From assembly GCA_017303655.1 (NCBI GenBank), contig JAFLCE010000041.1, positions 1 through 35,502 on the forward strand: a DNA stretch of 35,502 bases, written 5' to 3'. Numbering within the stretch: position 1 is the stretch's first letter; every line of letters begins with the position of its first letter. This document shows, piece after piece, positions 1 to 7,720 of this stretch. A program made the translations under genes and the position numbers. This DNA comes from Anaerolineae bacterium. Its GTDB lineage: Bacteria > Chloroflexota > Anaerolineae > Anaerolineales > Villigracilaceae. The notes beneath the pieces are model-generated. The model searched no databases, was not told the DNA's origin, and saw nothing but the letters and a program-made list of their open reading frames with translations.

Positions 1-2
1 CT

Positions 3-1148
3 GCGGTGGAGTTCTTCCGTGGGGCAGTGGTGGTGATGGAAATCGATACGGGTCGCATCCTTGCCATGGCATCTGGACCCGACTTCGACCCGAATTATTT
101 TGACGCTGAGAACCCCAATAATTTAGGCTTGGGTGACTTGGTAAATGATTCCCGTACACCCATCCTTAACCGTGCCACGCAAGGGCAATATCCGCTGGGT
201 TCGGTTTTCAAGCTCATTACGTCTGCGGCTGGTTTGGAAAGCGGCTTGTATCTCAAAGATACGCCGTATGATTGTCAATACGAATTCACCGAAGTACAAG
301 GCTTTGTGCTTACAGACTGGACCTATACCAATTGCCAAGATGCGATTGCCCGTGGTGAAGCCTGTAATTCAGCAAGGACTCGTCCGGGTGGGCTGTTGAC
401 CCTGCAAGAAGGCTTGATGCGTTCCTGCAACCCCTATTTCTGGCATATTGGCAATGACCTGTATACCAACTGGCAGCGCCCGAATGACATTGCTAATATG
501 GCGCGTGGATTTGGTCTCGGTTCACTGACGGGCATTCAACAGATCCCTGAATCGGCTGGTCAGATCTCCGACCCGGCAACCCAGATCGATGCCGTCAATC
601 AAGCGATTGGTCAGGGTGATATGCTGGTGACGCCTTTGCAGGTCGCTCGTTTTATTGCAGCCATTGCAAATGGTGGGACTCTGTATCGTCCGCAAATTGT
701 AGAGAAGATTCAACCCGTAGAGGGTGCGGCAGAATTAATTTTTAAACCCGAAGCCAACGGCACCTTGCCCGTTCGTAGTGAAAACCTCGACATTATCCGA
801 GAAGCCATGTTCATGGTTACGGGTCCGAATGGAACGGCTCGCGCCGATATTCGTGGCTTGCAGTTTAATGTCGCTGGCAAGACAGGTACGGCTGAATCCA
901 GCAATGGGTTGCCGCATGCCTGGTTTGCGGGCTTTACCGATAATGAAGAGAATACCGGTTTGCCAGATATTGCCATTGCTGTCATTGTTGAGAATATCGG
1001 GCAGGGGTCCGAGTATGGTGTACCGATCTTCCGCGCGATGGTGGAAACCTATTACTACGGTGCGCCGCAGCGCCAGTACTATGACTGGGGTCAGATCGGC
1101 TACCCGCCCTACACGCCGACGCCTCCTGGCGGCGGGATCATCCCGTAA
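3..1148 (+). CDS. Penicillin-binding protein transpeptidase domain (PBP2/FtsI type), 5' end missing
   Basis: This is the C-terminal part of a class B penicillin-binding protein, which cross-links peptidoglycan stem peptides on the outer face of the membrane. The reading frame is open to the window edge, so the N-terminal anchor and dimerisation domain lie upstream. Numbering from the GTG at 6, the active-site tetrad SVFK is at residues 66-69 (Ser nucleophile, Lys base), SCN at 140-142 and KTGT at 292-295, all intact and well spaced. The opening segment (GAVVVMEIDTG...ILAMAS) is the typical beginning of the transpeptidase fold. The C-terminus ends in a Pro/Gly-rich tail. PBP2 (mrdA) is more likely than FtsI because of the gene's general look, but the two cannot be separated from this fragment. 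Family call is very secure; the exact paralog is not. Confidence 0.93.
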   Translation, partial: AVEFFRGAVVVMEIDTGRILAMASGPDFDPNYFDAENPNNLGLGDLVNDSRTPILNRATQGQYPLGSVFKLITSAAGLESGLYLKDTPYDCQYEFTEVQGFVLTDWTYTNCQDAIARGEACNSARTRPGGLLTLQEGLMRSCNPYFWHIGNDLYTNWQRPNDIANMARGFGLGSLTGIQQIPESAGQISDPATQIDAVNQAIGQGDMLVTPLQVARFIAAIANGGTLYRPQIVEKIQPVEGAAELIFKPEANGTLPVRSENLDIIREAMFMVTGPNGTARADIRGLQFNVAGKTGTAESSNGLPHAWFAGFTDNEENTGLPDIAIAVIVENIGQGSEYGVPIFRAMVETYYYGAPQRQYYDWGQIGYPPYTPTPPGGGIIP

Positions 1149-1155
1149 TACATCT

Positions 1156-1187
1156 AGGAGACAGTCACGAAAGAGTGACTGTCTCCT
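1156..1187 (+). terminator. Perfect 13-bp hairpin after the PBP gene
   Basis: The arm AGGAGACAGTCAC (1156-1168) is exactly complementary to 1175-1187 across a 6-nt loop. It starts 8 bp after the PBP stop codon. No T-run follows, so as a terminator it is atypical. It may work as a 3' end stabiliser, or it may set expression of rsgA, whose GTG lies 12 bp further on. Confidence 0.6.
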
Positions 1188-1198
1188 GAAAAGAGCAT

Positions 1199-2107
1199 GT
1201 GACGAATACACCAACTATACAAGGTCTGATCACGAAAGCCCAATCTGGTTTCTTTTGGGTGGAAACTGGAGAGGGCGTTATTGTTTGCCAATTGCGGGGG
1301 AAGTTGAAGCGCGGCAGAGCTACGGGTGACATTGCTGCTTTGGGAGACCGCGTCCACATTACGTTGTTGGAAGATGGCAGTGGGGCATTGGAAGAGGTCG
1401 AAGAGCGCAAGCAGGCTCTCGTCCGGTTGGACCCGCGCCCGCAGGGCGTCTATCAACAGGTGTTGCTGGCGAATGCCGATCAGGCGCTATTTGTCTTCGC
1501 CTGTGCAAACCCAGACCCCAAATTGAGAATGTTAGATCGTTTTCTCGTCATCACTGAAAAGCAGAAAATTCCTGTTGTGATCGTGGCAAACAAAATTGAT
1601 CTTGTGGATGACCCGAAGGAAATTTTTGGCATGTATGAAAAAATTGGCTATCGTGTCATTTATACATCCACCAAAAACGAAACGGGATTGGAAGAATTGC
1701 GCAGCCAGCTCCAGAAAAAGATCAGCGCGCTGGCAGGACCCAGCGGCGTGGGAAAATCAAGTTTGTTGAATGCGCTTCAGCCCGGGCTTGGGCTGGCGGT
1801 CAATGAGATCAGTGCAGTGATGAACAAGGGGCGCCACACCACTGTCATTCGGCAGATGTTCCCGCTCGAAGGCGGCGGCTATGTAGCGGATACACCCGGC
1901 TGGAAAAGCCTTGCCTTGTGGGACACTGAGCCCGAAGAGATCGATGCGTATTTTCCCGAATTGCGCGACCTCGTGCCGCATTGTCAATTCAGTGATTGCA
2001 CGCATCAACATGAACCCGGCTGTGCTGTACTTACGGCATTGAAAGAAGGCAAAATTCATGCGCAACGATATGAGTCATTTGTAAAGTTACGATCTGGGAA
2101 AGAATAA
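1199..2107 (+). CDS. rsgA: Ribosome small-subunit biogenesis GTPase RsgA
   Basis: RsgA is a circularly permuted GTPase that binds the 30S subunit late in its maturation and checks the decoding centre. The order of motifs shows the permutation: an N-terminal OB-fold (about residues 5-80), then G4 NKID at 131-134, then the P-loop GPSGVGKS at 180-187, the switch threonines in RHTT (212-215) and G3 DTPG at 231-234. The C-terminal zinc knuckle C262-x4-C267-x-H269-x5-C275 is complete. Length (302 aa) is normal for the family. The start is a GTG with no clear Shine-Dalgarno sequence; it is kept because the OB-fold needs the first residues and no better start lies nearby. The gene follows the PBP gene at 50 bp with a strong hairpin between them. 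Confidence 0.95.
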   Translation: MTNTPTIQGLITKAQSGFFWVETGEGVIVCQLRGKLKRGRATGDIAALGDRVHITLLEDGSGALEEVEERKQALVRLDPRPQGVYQQVLLANADQALFVFACANPDPKLRMLDRFLVITEKQKIPVVIVANKIDLVDDPKEIFGMYEKIGYRVIYTSTKNETGLEELRSQLQKKISALAGPSGVGKSSLLNALQPGLGLAVNEISAVMNKGRHTTVIRQMFPLEGGGYVADTPGWKSLALWDTEPEEIDAYFPELRDLVPHCQFSDCTHQHEPGCAVLTALKEGKIHAQRYESFVKLRSGKE

Positions 2108-2148
2108 CGCAATTTGTAAATTTCTTTTACACATCACGTTTCCGCCAC

Positions 2149-2177
2149 TTGACACCTGAAACCTGACCCCTGATACT
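2149..2177 (+). promoter_or_regulatory. Possible promoter for holB, made of heptad repeat DNA
   Basis: TTGACA (2149-2154), 17 bp, then GATACT (2172-2177). The -35 box is a full consensus match and the -10 box matches 4 of 6. The predicted start of transcription falls within a few bases of the holB ATG at 2186, which has no Shine-Dalgarno sequence, so the mRNA could be leaderless. The same bases form a 7-bp tandem repeat, so the match may be accidental. Confidence 0.35.
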
Positions 2178-2178
2178 T
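2151..2178 (+). repeat. Degenerate 7-bp tandem repeat (4 units)
   Basis: Four head-to-tail heptamers of the form GAnnCCT fill 2151-2178; the first two are GACACCT and GAAACCT, and the last diverges to GATACTT. The tract lies in the 78-bp gap between rsgA and holB and ends 7 bp before the holB ATG. It resembles in type, but not in sequence, the other heptad tracts at 9903, 24802 and 33413. Confidence 0.7.
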
Positions 2179-2185
2179 ACAACCA

Positions 2186-3187
2186 ATGGATAACTGGAAT
2201 CTTCTCGGGCACGAATGGGCAGTGGACATGCTTCGCCGTCATGTGACGCGCGGAGACCTCCGCCATGCCTATCTTTTCTCTGGTCCTCCCGGCTTGGGTC
2301 GGCGGACATTGGCATTGCGCTTGGCTCAAGCCTTGAACTGCGAAAGACCCGTCGCACCGGGGGAGCCGTGCTTTAACTGTCGCACCTGCAAACAGATCGA
2401 AGCCATGCAACATCCTGATCTGAATGTTATCCAAGCCATGGATGATGGTGTTGCCAAAGAAGGCGGCACCTTGCGCGTGGACCAGATCCGCGAAGTGCAG
2501 CGCACGCTTAACCTCAAACCGTATCAATCTCAATATCGTGTGGCGATCTTCCTACGATTTCAAGAAGCCAATGATAGCGCTGCGAATGCTTTGCTTAAAA
2601 CATTGGAAGAAGCCCCGGCTCACGCTATTCTGATTTTGACTGCTGATACCCCCGAACAATTGCTCCCGACGATCAATTCCCGCTGCGAGATATTACGTCT
2701 GCGCCCCTTGCCGATCGAAGCCGTAACCGCCGATTTGATCGAGCGCGGCTTGGATGAAGACCGCGCTCGTCTGCTTGCCCACATCTCTGGCGGACGACCC
2801 GGCTTTGCACGCAGGCTTGTGGACGATGTGACCGTCCTTGAAAAACGCGAAGAGCGCCTCAATGACTTGCAAACTCTATTGCCTGCTGCACGCGTCGAAA
2901 AATTCTCCTACGCCGAAAAACTCGCCAAAGACAAAGATGTCATGCGACAGACGATCTTGGTATGGCTTTCTTACTGGCGTGATGTACTTCTGCGCGTGGC
3001 AGGCGCTGAGTCGCCACTTATAAACATTGACCGCAACATGGAGATCGAATTCCTCGCAGGACGCTTAGATCTTTCTACTGCGCGAAAAGTGGTCAGCGCC
3101 CACGAAGAGACCCTGGAAAAATTGGAAAGAAATGTCAACGCGAGACTACTGGCAGAGATTTTATTATTAGATCTACCGAAGGTTTAA
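2186..3187 (+). CDS. holB: DNA polymerase III delta-prime subunit (clamp-loader)
   Basis: Delta-prime is the stator of the bacterial clamp loader and helps place the beta sliding clamp on primed DNA. The protein is an AAA+ ATPase-like fold: the Walker A-like loop GPPGLGRRT is at residues 33-41, where the usual catalytic Lys is Arg39, as expected for the ATPase-inactive delta-prime. A four-cysteine zinc site (C52, C62, C65, C68) interrupts the domain, and ALLKTLEE (135-142) and the sensor region INSRC (163-167) follow. The C-terminal helical collar domain fills the remainder. At 333 aa it has normal length. It lies convergent to the malic enzyme gene with only 9 bp between the stop codons and no terminator visible, so the two transcripts probably overlap. 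Confidence 0.93.
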   Translation: MDNWNLLGHEWAVDMLRRHVTRGDLRHAYLFSGPPGLGRRTLALRLAQALNCERPVAPGEPCFNCRTCKQIEAMQHPDLNVIQAMDDGVAKEGGTLRVDQIREVQRTLNLKPYQSQYRVAIFLRFQEANDSAANALLKTLEEAPAHAILILTADTPEQLLPTINSRCEILRLRPLPIEAVTADLIERGLDEDRARLLAHISGGRPGFARRLVDDVTVLEKREERLNDLQTLLPAARVEKFSYAEKLAKDKDVMRQTILVWLSYWRDVLLRVAGAESPLINIDRNMEIEFLAGRLDLSTARKVVSAHEETLEKLERNVNARLLAEILLLDLPKV

Positions 3188-3196
3188 GCGCAGTAT

Positions 3197-4546
3197 TTAC
3201 TCTTCCACATACGGCACATACTCGGCGCGCGCAATGCCTTGCTTGATGGCAGTCTGTGCTACAACACGTGCCACAGCATGATGTACTTTCTTATCGAGTG
3301 GGTTGGGCACCAATTCGCCCGAGGGGGTCATATCCGCGATGGTTTCTGCGGCAGCCACCAACATTTCATTGGTGATGCGTGGAGCATTCGAGTCCACGGC
3401 ACCGCGAAAAATTCCTGGAAAGCCTAAAACATTATTCACTGATTTTCCATCCGCGGCGAAGGCGGCACCATGCTCCATGGCAACATCCGGGTCGATCTCT
3501 GCATTCGGGTTGGAAAGCGCCAGAATGATCTGTCCTTTGCGCACCATCTCCGGCTTGATGAGATTCGGCGCACCCGTCGTCGCCACCACAATATCGCATT
3601 TCGCCATGATCTCTTTTAAATCTGATTTGATACCGCCAGACCTCTCAAAGCGACTCAACGCCTCGGGGCTTAAGTCGGCACCATACACCGGATTCCCTGT
3701 CAGGCGCATCACCATCTGACCGATGGCATGCCCAGCCGCCCCAAGCCCGATCTGCCCGACGACGGCTTTATTCAAGTTCATGCCTGTCTCACGCGTGGCA
3801 ACCATCAATGCCGCCGTAGAGACGACAGCTGTGCCGTGTTGGTCATCATGCATAACGGGAATATCAAGCATGGCTTGCAGACGCTCTTCGATCTCGAAAC
3901 AACGCGGCGCAGAAATATCTTCCAATTGGATTGCGGCAAAGGTTGGCGCGATCGCTGCCACAGCCTGGATGATCTCATCGGTATTTTTTGTGTTCAAAAG
4001 AATCGGAATGCCAGAAAGCCCAACCAGGGTTTCCATCAACATGGCTTTGCCTTCCATCACCGGCATGGCTGCCAGTGGACCAATATCGCCCAGCCCCAAT
4101 ACCGCCGTGCCGTCTGTGACAATGGCAACCATATGACTAATACTGGTATAGAGCCGCGCTTGCGATGGGTCTTTCGCAATCCGCAAACAGACTTCTGCCA
4201 CACCGGGAGTGTAGACACGCCGCAGCGTAGTCAATGAATCAATCGGGTAGCGCGAGCGGATGGCGATCTTGCCTTTTTGATGCAGTTCCAGTACTTCATC
4301 CCGCACTTCGATGATCTTTGTGCCTTCATTGACTCGCATGGCATCCAGCACAGTTGCTAACGAAGATTCGTTTTCTACGGTGATGGTGATGTCGCGTACT
4401 ACATGTAGAGACGTTTCTGTGACTAGGACAATACTGCCAATGTTCCCACCTGATTCGGCAATGGCGGTCAGCAATTTTGCCAGCACGCCTTTTTTCTGTG
4501 AATTTCGAACGCGCACAATACGGAAGATTTTTTGACTCCACGTCAT
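3197..4546 (-). CDS. NAD(P)-dependent malic enzyme with N-terminal ACT domain
   Basis: The enzyme oxidatively decarboxylates malate to pyruvate and CO2 with NAD or NADP. The 449-residue protein begins with an ACT-type domain (about residues 7-82), a small-ligand sensor that usually allows amino-acid control. The malic enzyme core follows: VYTPG with Tyr112, the catalytic Lys in EGKA (K167), the metal-binding DDQHGT (234-239), the dinucleotide-binding GLGAAG (267-272) and NNVLGFPGIFRGA (371-383). The frame is open further upstream, but the ATG at 4546 has AAGGAG 8 nt ahead (4555-4560), and the extra residues would overlap the neighbouring HAD gene and look non-coding. Hence this start. It follows moaA and the HAD gene on the same strand with a 61-bp gap that may carry its own promoter (TAAAAT at 4573-4578). 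Confidence 0.94.
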   Translation of the reverse strand: MTWSQKIFRIVRVRNSQKKGVLAKLLTAIAESGGNIGSIVLVTETSLHVVRDITITVENESSLATVLDAMRVNEGTKIIEVRDEVLELHQKGKIAIRSRYPIDSLTTLRRVYTPGVAEVCLRIAKDPSQARLYTSISHMVAIVTDGTAVLGLGDIGPLAAMPVMEGKAMLMETLVGLSGIPILLNTKNTDEIIQAVAAIAPTFAAIQLEDISAPRCFEIEERLQAMLDIPVMHDDQHGTAVVSTAALMVATRETGMNLNKAVVGQIGLGAAGHAIGQMVMRLTGNPVYGADLSPEALSRFERSGGIKSDLKEIMAKCDIVVATTGAPNLIKPEMVRKGQIILALSNPNAEIDPDVAMEHGAAFAADGKSVNNVLGFPGIFRGAVDSNAPRITNEMLVAAAETIADMTPSGELVPNPLDKKVHHAVARVVAQTAIKQGIARAEYVPYVEE

Positions 4547-4554
4547 GAGATCTG

Positions 4555-4560
4555 CTCCTT
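4555..4560 (-). promoter_or_regulatory. Shine-Dalgarno sequence fixing the malic enzyme start
   Basis: AAGGAG on the minus strand, 8 nt before the ATG at 4546. It decides against the longer open frame that would reach 4663 and run into the HAD hydrolase gene. Confidence 0.8.
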
Positions 4561-4607
4561 TTTGATACCCCCATTTTATCGCTTGTTGACCTGCCGGATG
4601 AAAGTTG

Positions 4608-5318
4608 TTATTGGAGCGAGTTGGGCAATTCATCGAACGAGCGGATGACAGCACACTCGGCATCGGGGAAGAGCTGCTTTGGGTCGAAGAGAACAGGCAT
4701 CAGCCCGGCACGATGCGAGCCGACGATATCCGCAAAATAATTATCGCCAACATAGGCTGCTTCGTTGGCTGTCACTCCGGCAAGTTTCAGGGCATGTTCA
4801 AAAATAAGTGGATCTGGCTTGAAGGAATTCACTTCCCCGGCTGCCAGAGTAAAGTCAAAATAAGAATCGAGTCGCAGGTCTTTCAGTTCCTCGTCGAAGC
4901 GTTCATCACGATTTGAGACAACGCCTAGAATGTGCCCAGAGTCCTTTAGTTGAGTCAACACCATGGGCGCTTCTTCGGGGATGTACACCTCGGGTTTGTA
5001 ACTCGAGCCCATATAGGCGGAAATTTCCGGTGCGAGTTCTGTGGCTTGTTTTTTATCCAAGCCGAGCGCAGTCAGGCGGCGCTGTGAGAAATTTATCCAA
5101 AAGCTTTTTGTGTCCGTTTTGAAGCGATCCCGGTCCGTTTGGATCTCAAGCGAGTAGGCGAAATAAAAATGCTCCCAGCGTTCTGCGCGCAGTTCTTCCT
5201 CGTGTGTGATGTGAATGTTACGCGCTTTGAGGTATTGCACAAAAACCTCCCCGCCAGTGGGGAGGTGGTGACGCAATGTACCGTCGAGATCGAACAAGAC
5301 TGCTCTTAATCGAGTCAT
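4608..5318 (-). CDS. HAD-superfamily hydrolase (YjjG/phosphatase-like)
   Basis: A haloacid dehalogenase-fold phosphatase of 236 aa. All four HAD motifs are visible: motif I DLDGT at residues 10-14 (nucleophile D10, acid D12), motif II Ser135 in VVSNRD, motif III Lys167 in FKPDP, and motif IV GDNYFAD (191-197). The long helical stretch between motif I and motif II (about 20-105) is a C1-type cap, as in phosphoglycolate phosphatase and nucleotide phosphatase relatives. Substrate cannot be told from sequence. It starts 9 bp after moaA, and its Shine-Dalgarno sequence TAGGA overlaps the moaA TAG stop, so the two are probably co-transcribed and translationally linked; a role in cofactor metabolism is possible but not shown. 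Confidence 0.88.
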   Translation of the reverse strand: MTRLRAVLFDLDGTLRHHLPTGGEVFVQYLKARNIHITHEEELRAERWEHFYFAYSLEIQTDRDRFKTDTKSFWINFSQRRLTALGLDKKQATELAPEISAYMGSSYKPEVYIPEEAPMVLTQLKDSGHILGVVSNRDERFDEELKDLRLDSYFDFTLAAGEVNSFKPDPLIFEHALKLAGVTANEAAYVGDNYFADIVGSHRAGLMPVLFDPKQLFPDAECAVIRSFDELPNSLQ

Positions 5319-5327
5319 GGATTTTTC

Positions 5328-6332
5328 CTAACCGCCAATATGAGACATCTCCACTTTAGGAAGTGGAATGGTATTTTCGGAACGAATTTCAGAATAACGG
5401 TCAGCGCGTTTGCCCCAAACCGTTTCGATCTTTTGTAGGATATCTGCATCGCTTGCGCCATTGCGAAGCAGGTCGCGGAAGTCATGTCCCTTCACTGCGA
5501 ACAAGCAAGTGTAAAGCTGTCCTTCTGCCGAGAGGCGCGAACGGTTGCAATCGCGGCAAAATGCCTGCGTGACCGAGGCGATCACACCGACCTCGCCACT
5601 GCCGTCTTTGTAACGCCAGCGTTCTGCCACCTCACCGCGATAATTGGGGTCGGCTGGTTCGAGCGGCATTTCAGTGTTGAGCATACTTATGATCTCTTTA
5701 GCTGAGACAACATCGTTCGTGCGCCAACCATTGGTTTGACCAACATCCATGTATTCGATGAAGCGCAGGATGAAGCCTTTCTCACGGAAGAAGCGCGCCA
5801 TGGGCAAAATGCTTTGTTCGTTCACACCGCGCTTGACCACCATATTCACCTTGATTGGTTCAAGCCCGGCGGCTTTGGCAGCGTCCATACCTTCGAGTAC
5901 TTTTTCCACAGGAAAGTCCACATCGTTCATGGCTTTGAAGATTTCATTATCCAGCGAGTCGAGGCTGACGGTGAGGCGCTTCAGTCCGGCTTTTTTAAGC
6001 TGGCTCGCAAAGCGCGGTAGAAGGGAACCATTGGTCGTCATGGTCAGTTCCATATCTGGGATGTGCGACAACATGGCAACCAGTTCCGGCAGGTCTTTGC
6101 GGACGAGCGGTTCGCCGCCGGTCAGGCGGATTTTTTTGACTCCCACCGAAGCAAACAAACGTGCCAAGCGTGTGATCTCTTCAAAGGTCAATACTTTGTC
6201 ACGCGGCAGAAACTGATATTCAGGTCCAAATATTTCCTTGGGCATGCAGTACACGCAACGGAAGTTACAGCGATCTGTTACTGAAATGCGTAAGTCACGC
6301 AGAGGGCGATTGAGGGTATCAAGCAGAGGCAT
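5328..6332 (-). CDS. moaA: GTP 3',8-cyclase MoaA (molybdenum cofactor biosynthesis)
   Basis: MoaA is the radical SAM enzyme that, with MoaC, turns GTP into cyclic pyranopterin monophosphate, the first step of molybdopterin synthesis. Numbering from the ATG at 6332, the radical SAM cluster motif C22-x3-C26-x2-C29 is near the N-terminus, followed by the SAM-binding TGGEP. The second, C-terminal 4Fe-4S cluster has its three cysteines in FCRDCNRSR and, 13 residues further on, in LYTC. The protein ends in the conserved Gly-Gly tail (SHIGG) that reaches into the active site. An ATG at 6350 is in frame, but AAAGGA stands 9 nt before the ATG at 6332, which also gives the usual MoaA N-terminus. No other moa genes are in the window. 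Confidence 0.95.
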   Translation of the reverse strand: MPLLDTLNRPLRDLRISVTDRCNFRCVYCMPKEIFGPEYQFLPRDKVLTFEEITRLARLFASVGVKKIRLTGGEPLVRKDLPELVAMLSHIPDMELTMTTNGSLLPRFASQLKKAGLKRLTVSLDSLDNEIFKAMNDVDFPVEKVLEGMDAAKAAGLEPIKVNMVVKRGVNEQSILPMARFFREKGFILRFIEYMDVGQTNGWRTNDVVSAKEIISMLNTEMPLEPADPNYRGEVAERWRYKDGSGEVGVIASVTQAFCRDCNRSRLSAEGQLYTCLFAVKGHDFRDLLRNGASDADILQKIETVWGKRADRYSEIRSENTIPLPKVEMSHIGG

Positions 6333-6403
6333 GGCTGGTATTCCTTTCATCGAACCGGTTAATTATCGGGAAATAAAGCTGATTTATTCTCAAATTTCAA
6401 AGG

Positions 6404-6412
6404 ATTATAACA
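6404..6412 (-). promoter_or_regulatory. Extended -10 promoter for moaA
   Basis: On the minus strand TGTTATAAT, a perfect TATAAT (6404-6409) preceded by the TGn extension. No good -35 box is seen, as is common for extended -10 promoters. Transcription would begin about 65 nt before the moaA start and read moaA and the HAD gene. Confidence 0.55.
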
Positions 6413-6438
6413 ACTTTATTAAACACTCTTCCCTGCAA

Positions 6439-6467
6439 TTGACGCGTGATACCAGCCATGCTATGAT
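6439..6467 (+). promoter_or_regulatory. Sigma-70-type promoter for the PIN-TRAM gene
   Basis: TTGACG (6439-6444), a 17-bp spacer, and TATGAT (6462-6467): 5 of 6 matches in each box at the ideal distance. The mRNA would start near 6474, about 30 nt before the ATG at 6504, with AGGAG at 6493-6497 as ribosome binding site. It is divergent from the moaA promoter. Confidence 0.75.
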
Positions 6468-6503
6468 GACATTGTATTTATTCTTTATTTTCAGGAGTTT
6501 TTG

Positions 6504-7577
6504 ATGAGTTTTGAATTTATTTTGCGTATTATTGGTATGGTAGTCCTAGGTATTGCTGGGGGATACTGGGGATTTGATGTTTCTCGCTTTACACCAGAAG
6601 ACGCTGTTCGCACCATTCTTATCTTCAGCCTGGTCGGCGCACTGACGGGGTTGATCCTGACCCCATACTTTACCACACGCCCTGCCCGAGCCATTCGTGC
6701 CCTGCTTGGGCGGATGACCGCTGAAAGCCTGTTCGCCGGATTGACCGGTCTGGTGGTTGGACTGCTGATTGCGGCATTACTTGCATTTCCGCTTTCCATG
6801 CTTCCGGCTCCATTCAGCCAGATATTGCCATTCATTGGTGTGTTGGTCTTTTCGTACTTTGGCGTCTCGCTCTTCGTCATGCGTCAGGGTGACATTATGG
6901 GATTGCTTAGCGCCCTGAGCGGACGTAGTGAAGGCGGCAGTTCTTCTTCATGGAGTAACCTCAACCGCAACATCCTGCTTGACACCAGCGTCATCATTGA
7001 CGGACGTGTATCTGACATCGCCAAGACCGGCTTCCTACCAGGTACACTACTCATTCCGCGCTTTGTGCTGAATGAACTGCAATACATCGCTGACTCTGCT
7101 GATGGGATGCGTCGTCAACGCGGGCGACGCGGCATGGAAGTGCTCGGCGAACTGCAAAAGTTACCCAATATCCTCGTACGCATCTCCGACATCAATGTAG
7201 ATGGTGTGCGTGAAGTAGACGATAAACTGGTGGTACTTGGCAAACAACTCAAGAGTCCCATCCTCACCAACGACTATAACCTCAACCGCGTTGCCGAACT
7301 GCAAGGCGTTACCGTCCTTAACATCAACGAACTGGCGAACGCCGTCAAATCCGTGGTGTTGCCGGGTGAAGCCCTGCGCATTAACATTATGCAGGAAGGC
7401 AAGGAACACGGTCAGGGTGTGGGCTACATGGATGATGGCACGATGGTCGTCGTCGAAAACGGACGCGAATACATCGGCGAATACATGGACGTGAACATCA
7501 CCAAAGTCCTGCAAACTGCCGCGGGGCGTATGATCTTCGGACGGGTGGAAGAAGAGAACGGGAAGAAAAGAAAGTAA
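6504..7577 (+). CDS. Membrane-anchored PIN-TRAM protein (YacL family)
   Basis: The 357-residue protein joins three parts. Residues about 4-128 hold four hydrophobic membrane segments. A PIN domain (about 155-275) begins with NILLDTSVIIDGR and keeps the acidic residues of the metal site (D160, E191, D240, D257), so an active RNase is plausible. A TRAM domain (about 287-348), a small RNA-binding fold, closes the protein. This is the layout of Bacillus YacL, a conserved protein of uncertain role. The ATG at 6504 is chosen over the adjoining TTG at 6501 because AGGAG (6493-6497) lies 6 nt ahead of it. A clear promoter precedes it and a strong terminator follows, so it is a single-gene unit. Family call is secure; the RNA target is unknown. 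Confidence 0.92.
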   Translation: MSFEFILRIIGMVVLGIAGGYWGFDVSRFTPEDAVRTILIFSLVGALTGLILTPYFTTRPARAIRALLGRMTAESLFAGLTGLVVGLLIAALLAFPLSMLPAPFSQILPFIGVLVFSYFGVSLFVMRQGDIMGLLSALSGRSEGGSSSSWSNLNRNILLDTSVIIDGRVSDIAKTGFLPGTLLIPRFVLNELQYIADSADGMRRQRGRRGMEVLGELQKLPNILVRISDINVDGVREVDDKLVVLGKQLKSPILTNDYNLNRVAELQGVTVLNINELANAVKSVVLPGEALRINIMQEGKEHGQGVGYMDDGTMVVVENGREYIGEYMDVNITKVLQTAAGRMIFGRVEEENGKKRK

Positions 7578-7598
7578 TCAGGAAACAGAATCAGGTAA

Positions 7599-7628
7599 CA
7601 GGGCGTCGAGAGGCGTCCTGTTTTTTTT
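7599..7628 (+). terminator. Intrinsic terminator of the PIN-TRAM gene
   Basis: CAGGGCGTC (7599-7607) pairs with GGCGTCCTG (7612-7620), with two G-U pairs and a GAGA tetraloop, and eight T follow directly (7621-7628). Confidence 0.88.
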
Positions 7629-7720
7629 ATCCCGAAAAAATATATTCGAACAAGTATCTGCGGTAAAATACATCCGCTTTAAAAATCTTTATTTATCTTA
7701 TTCGCCCTTGGTGGTAAAAA

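Noticed and set aside
3303-4237. Long open frames opposite the malic enzyme gene (up to about 170 codons)
   Set aside because: They lie antisense to a gene with every malic enzyme motif, have no ribosome binding site, and their residue make-up (many Ser, Arg, Pro runs) is that of a shadow frame.
4547-4663. N-terminal extension of the malic enzyme frame
   Set aside because: It would overlap the HAD gene; AAGGAG fixes the start at 4546, and the extension does not look like an ACT domain part.
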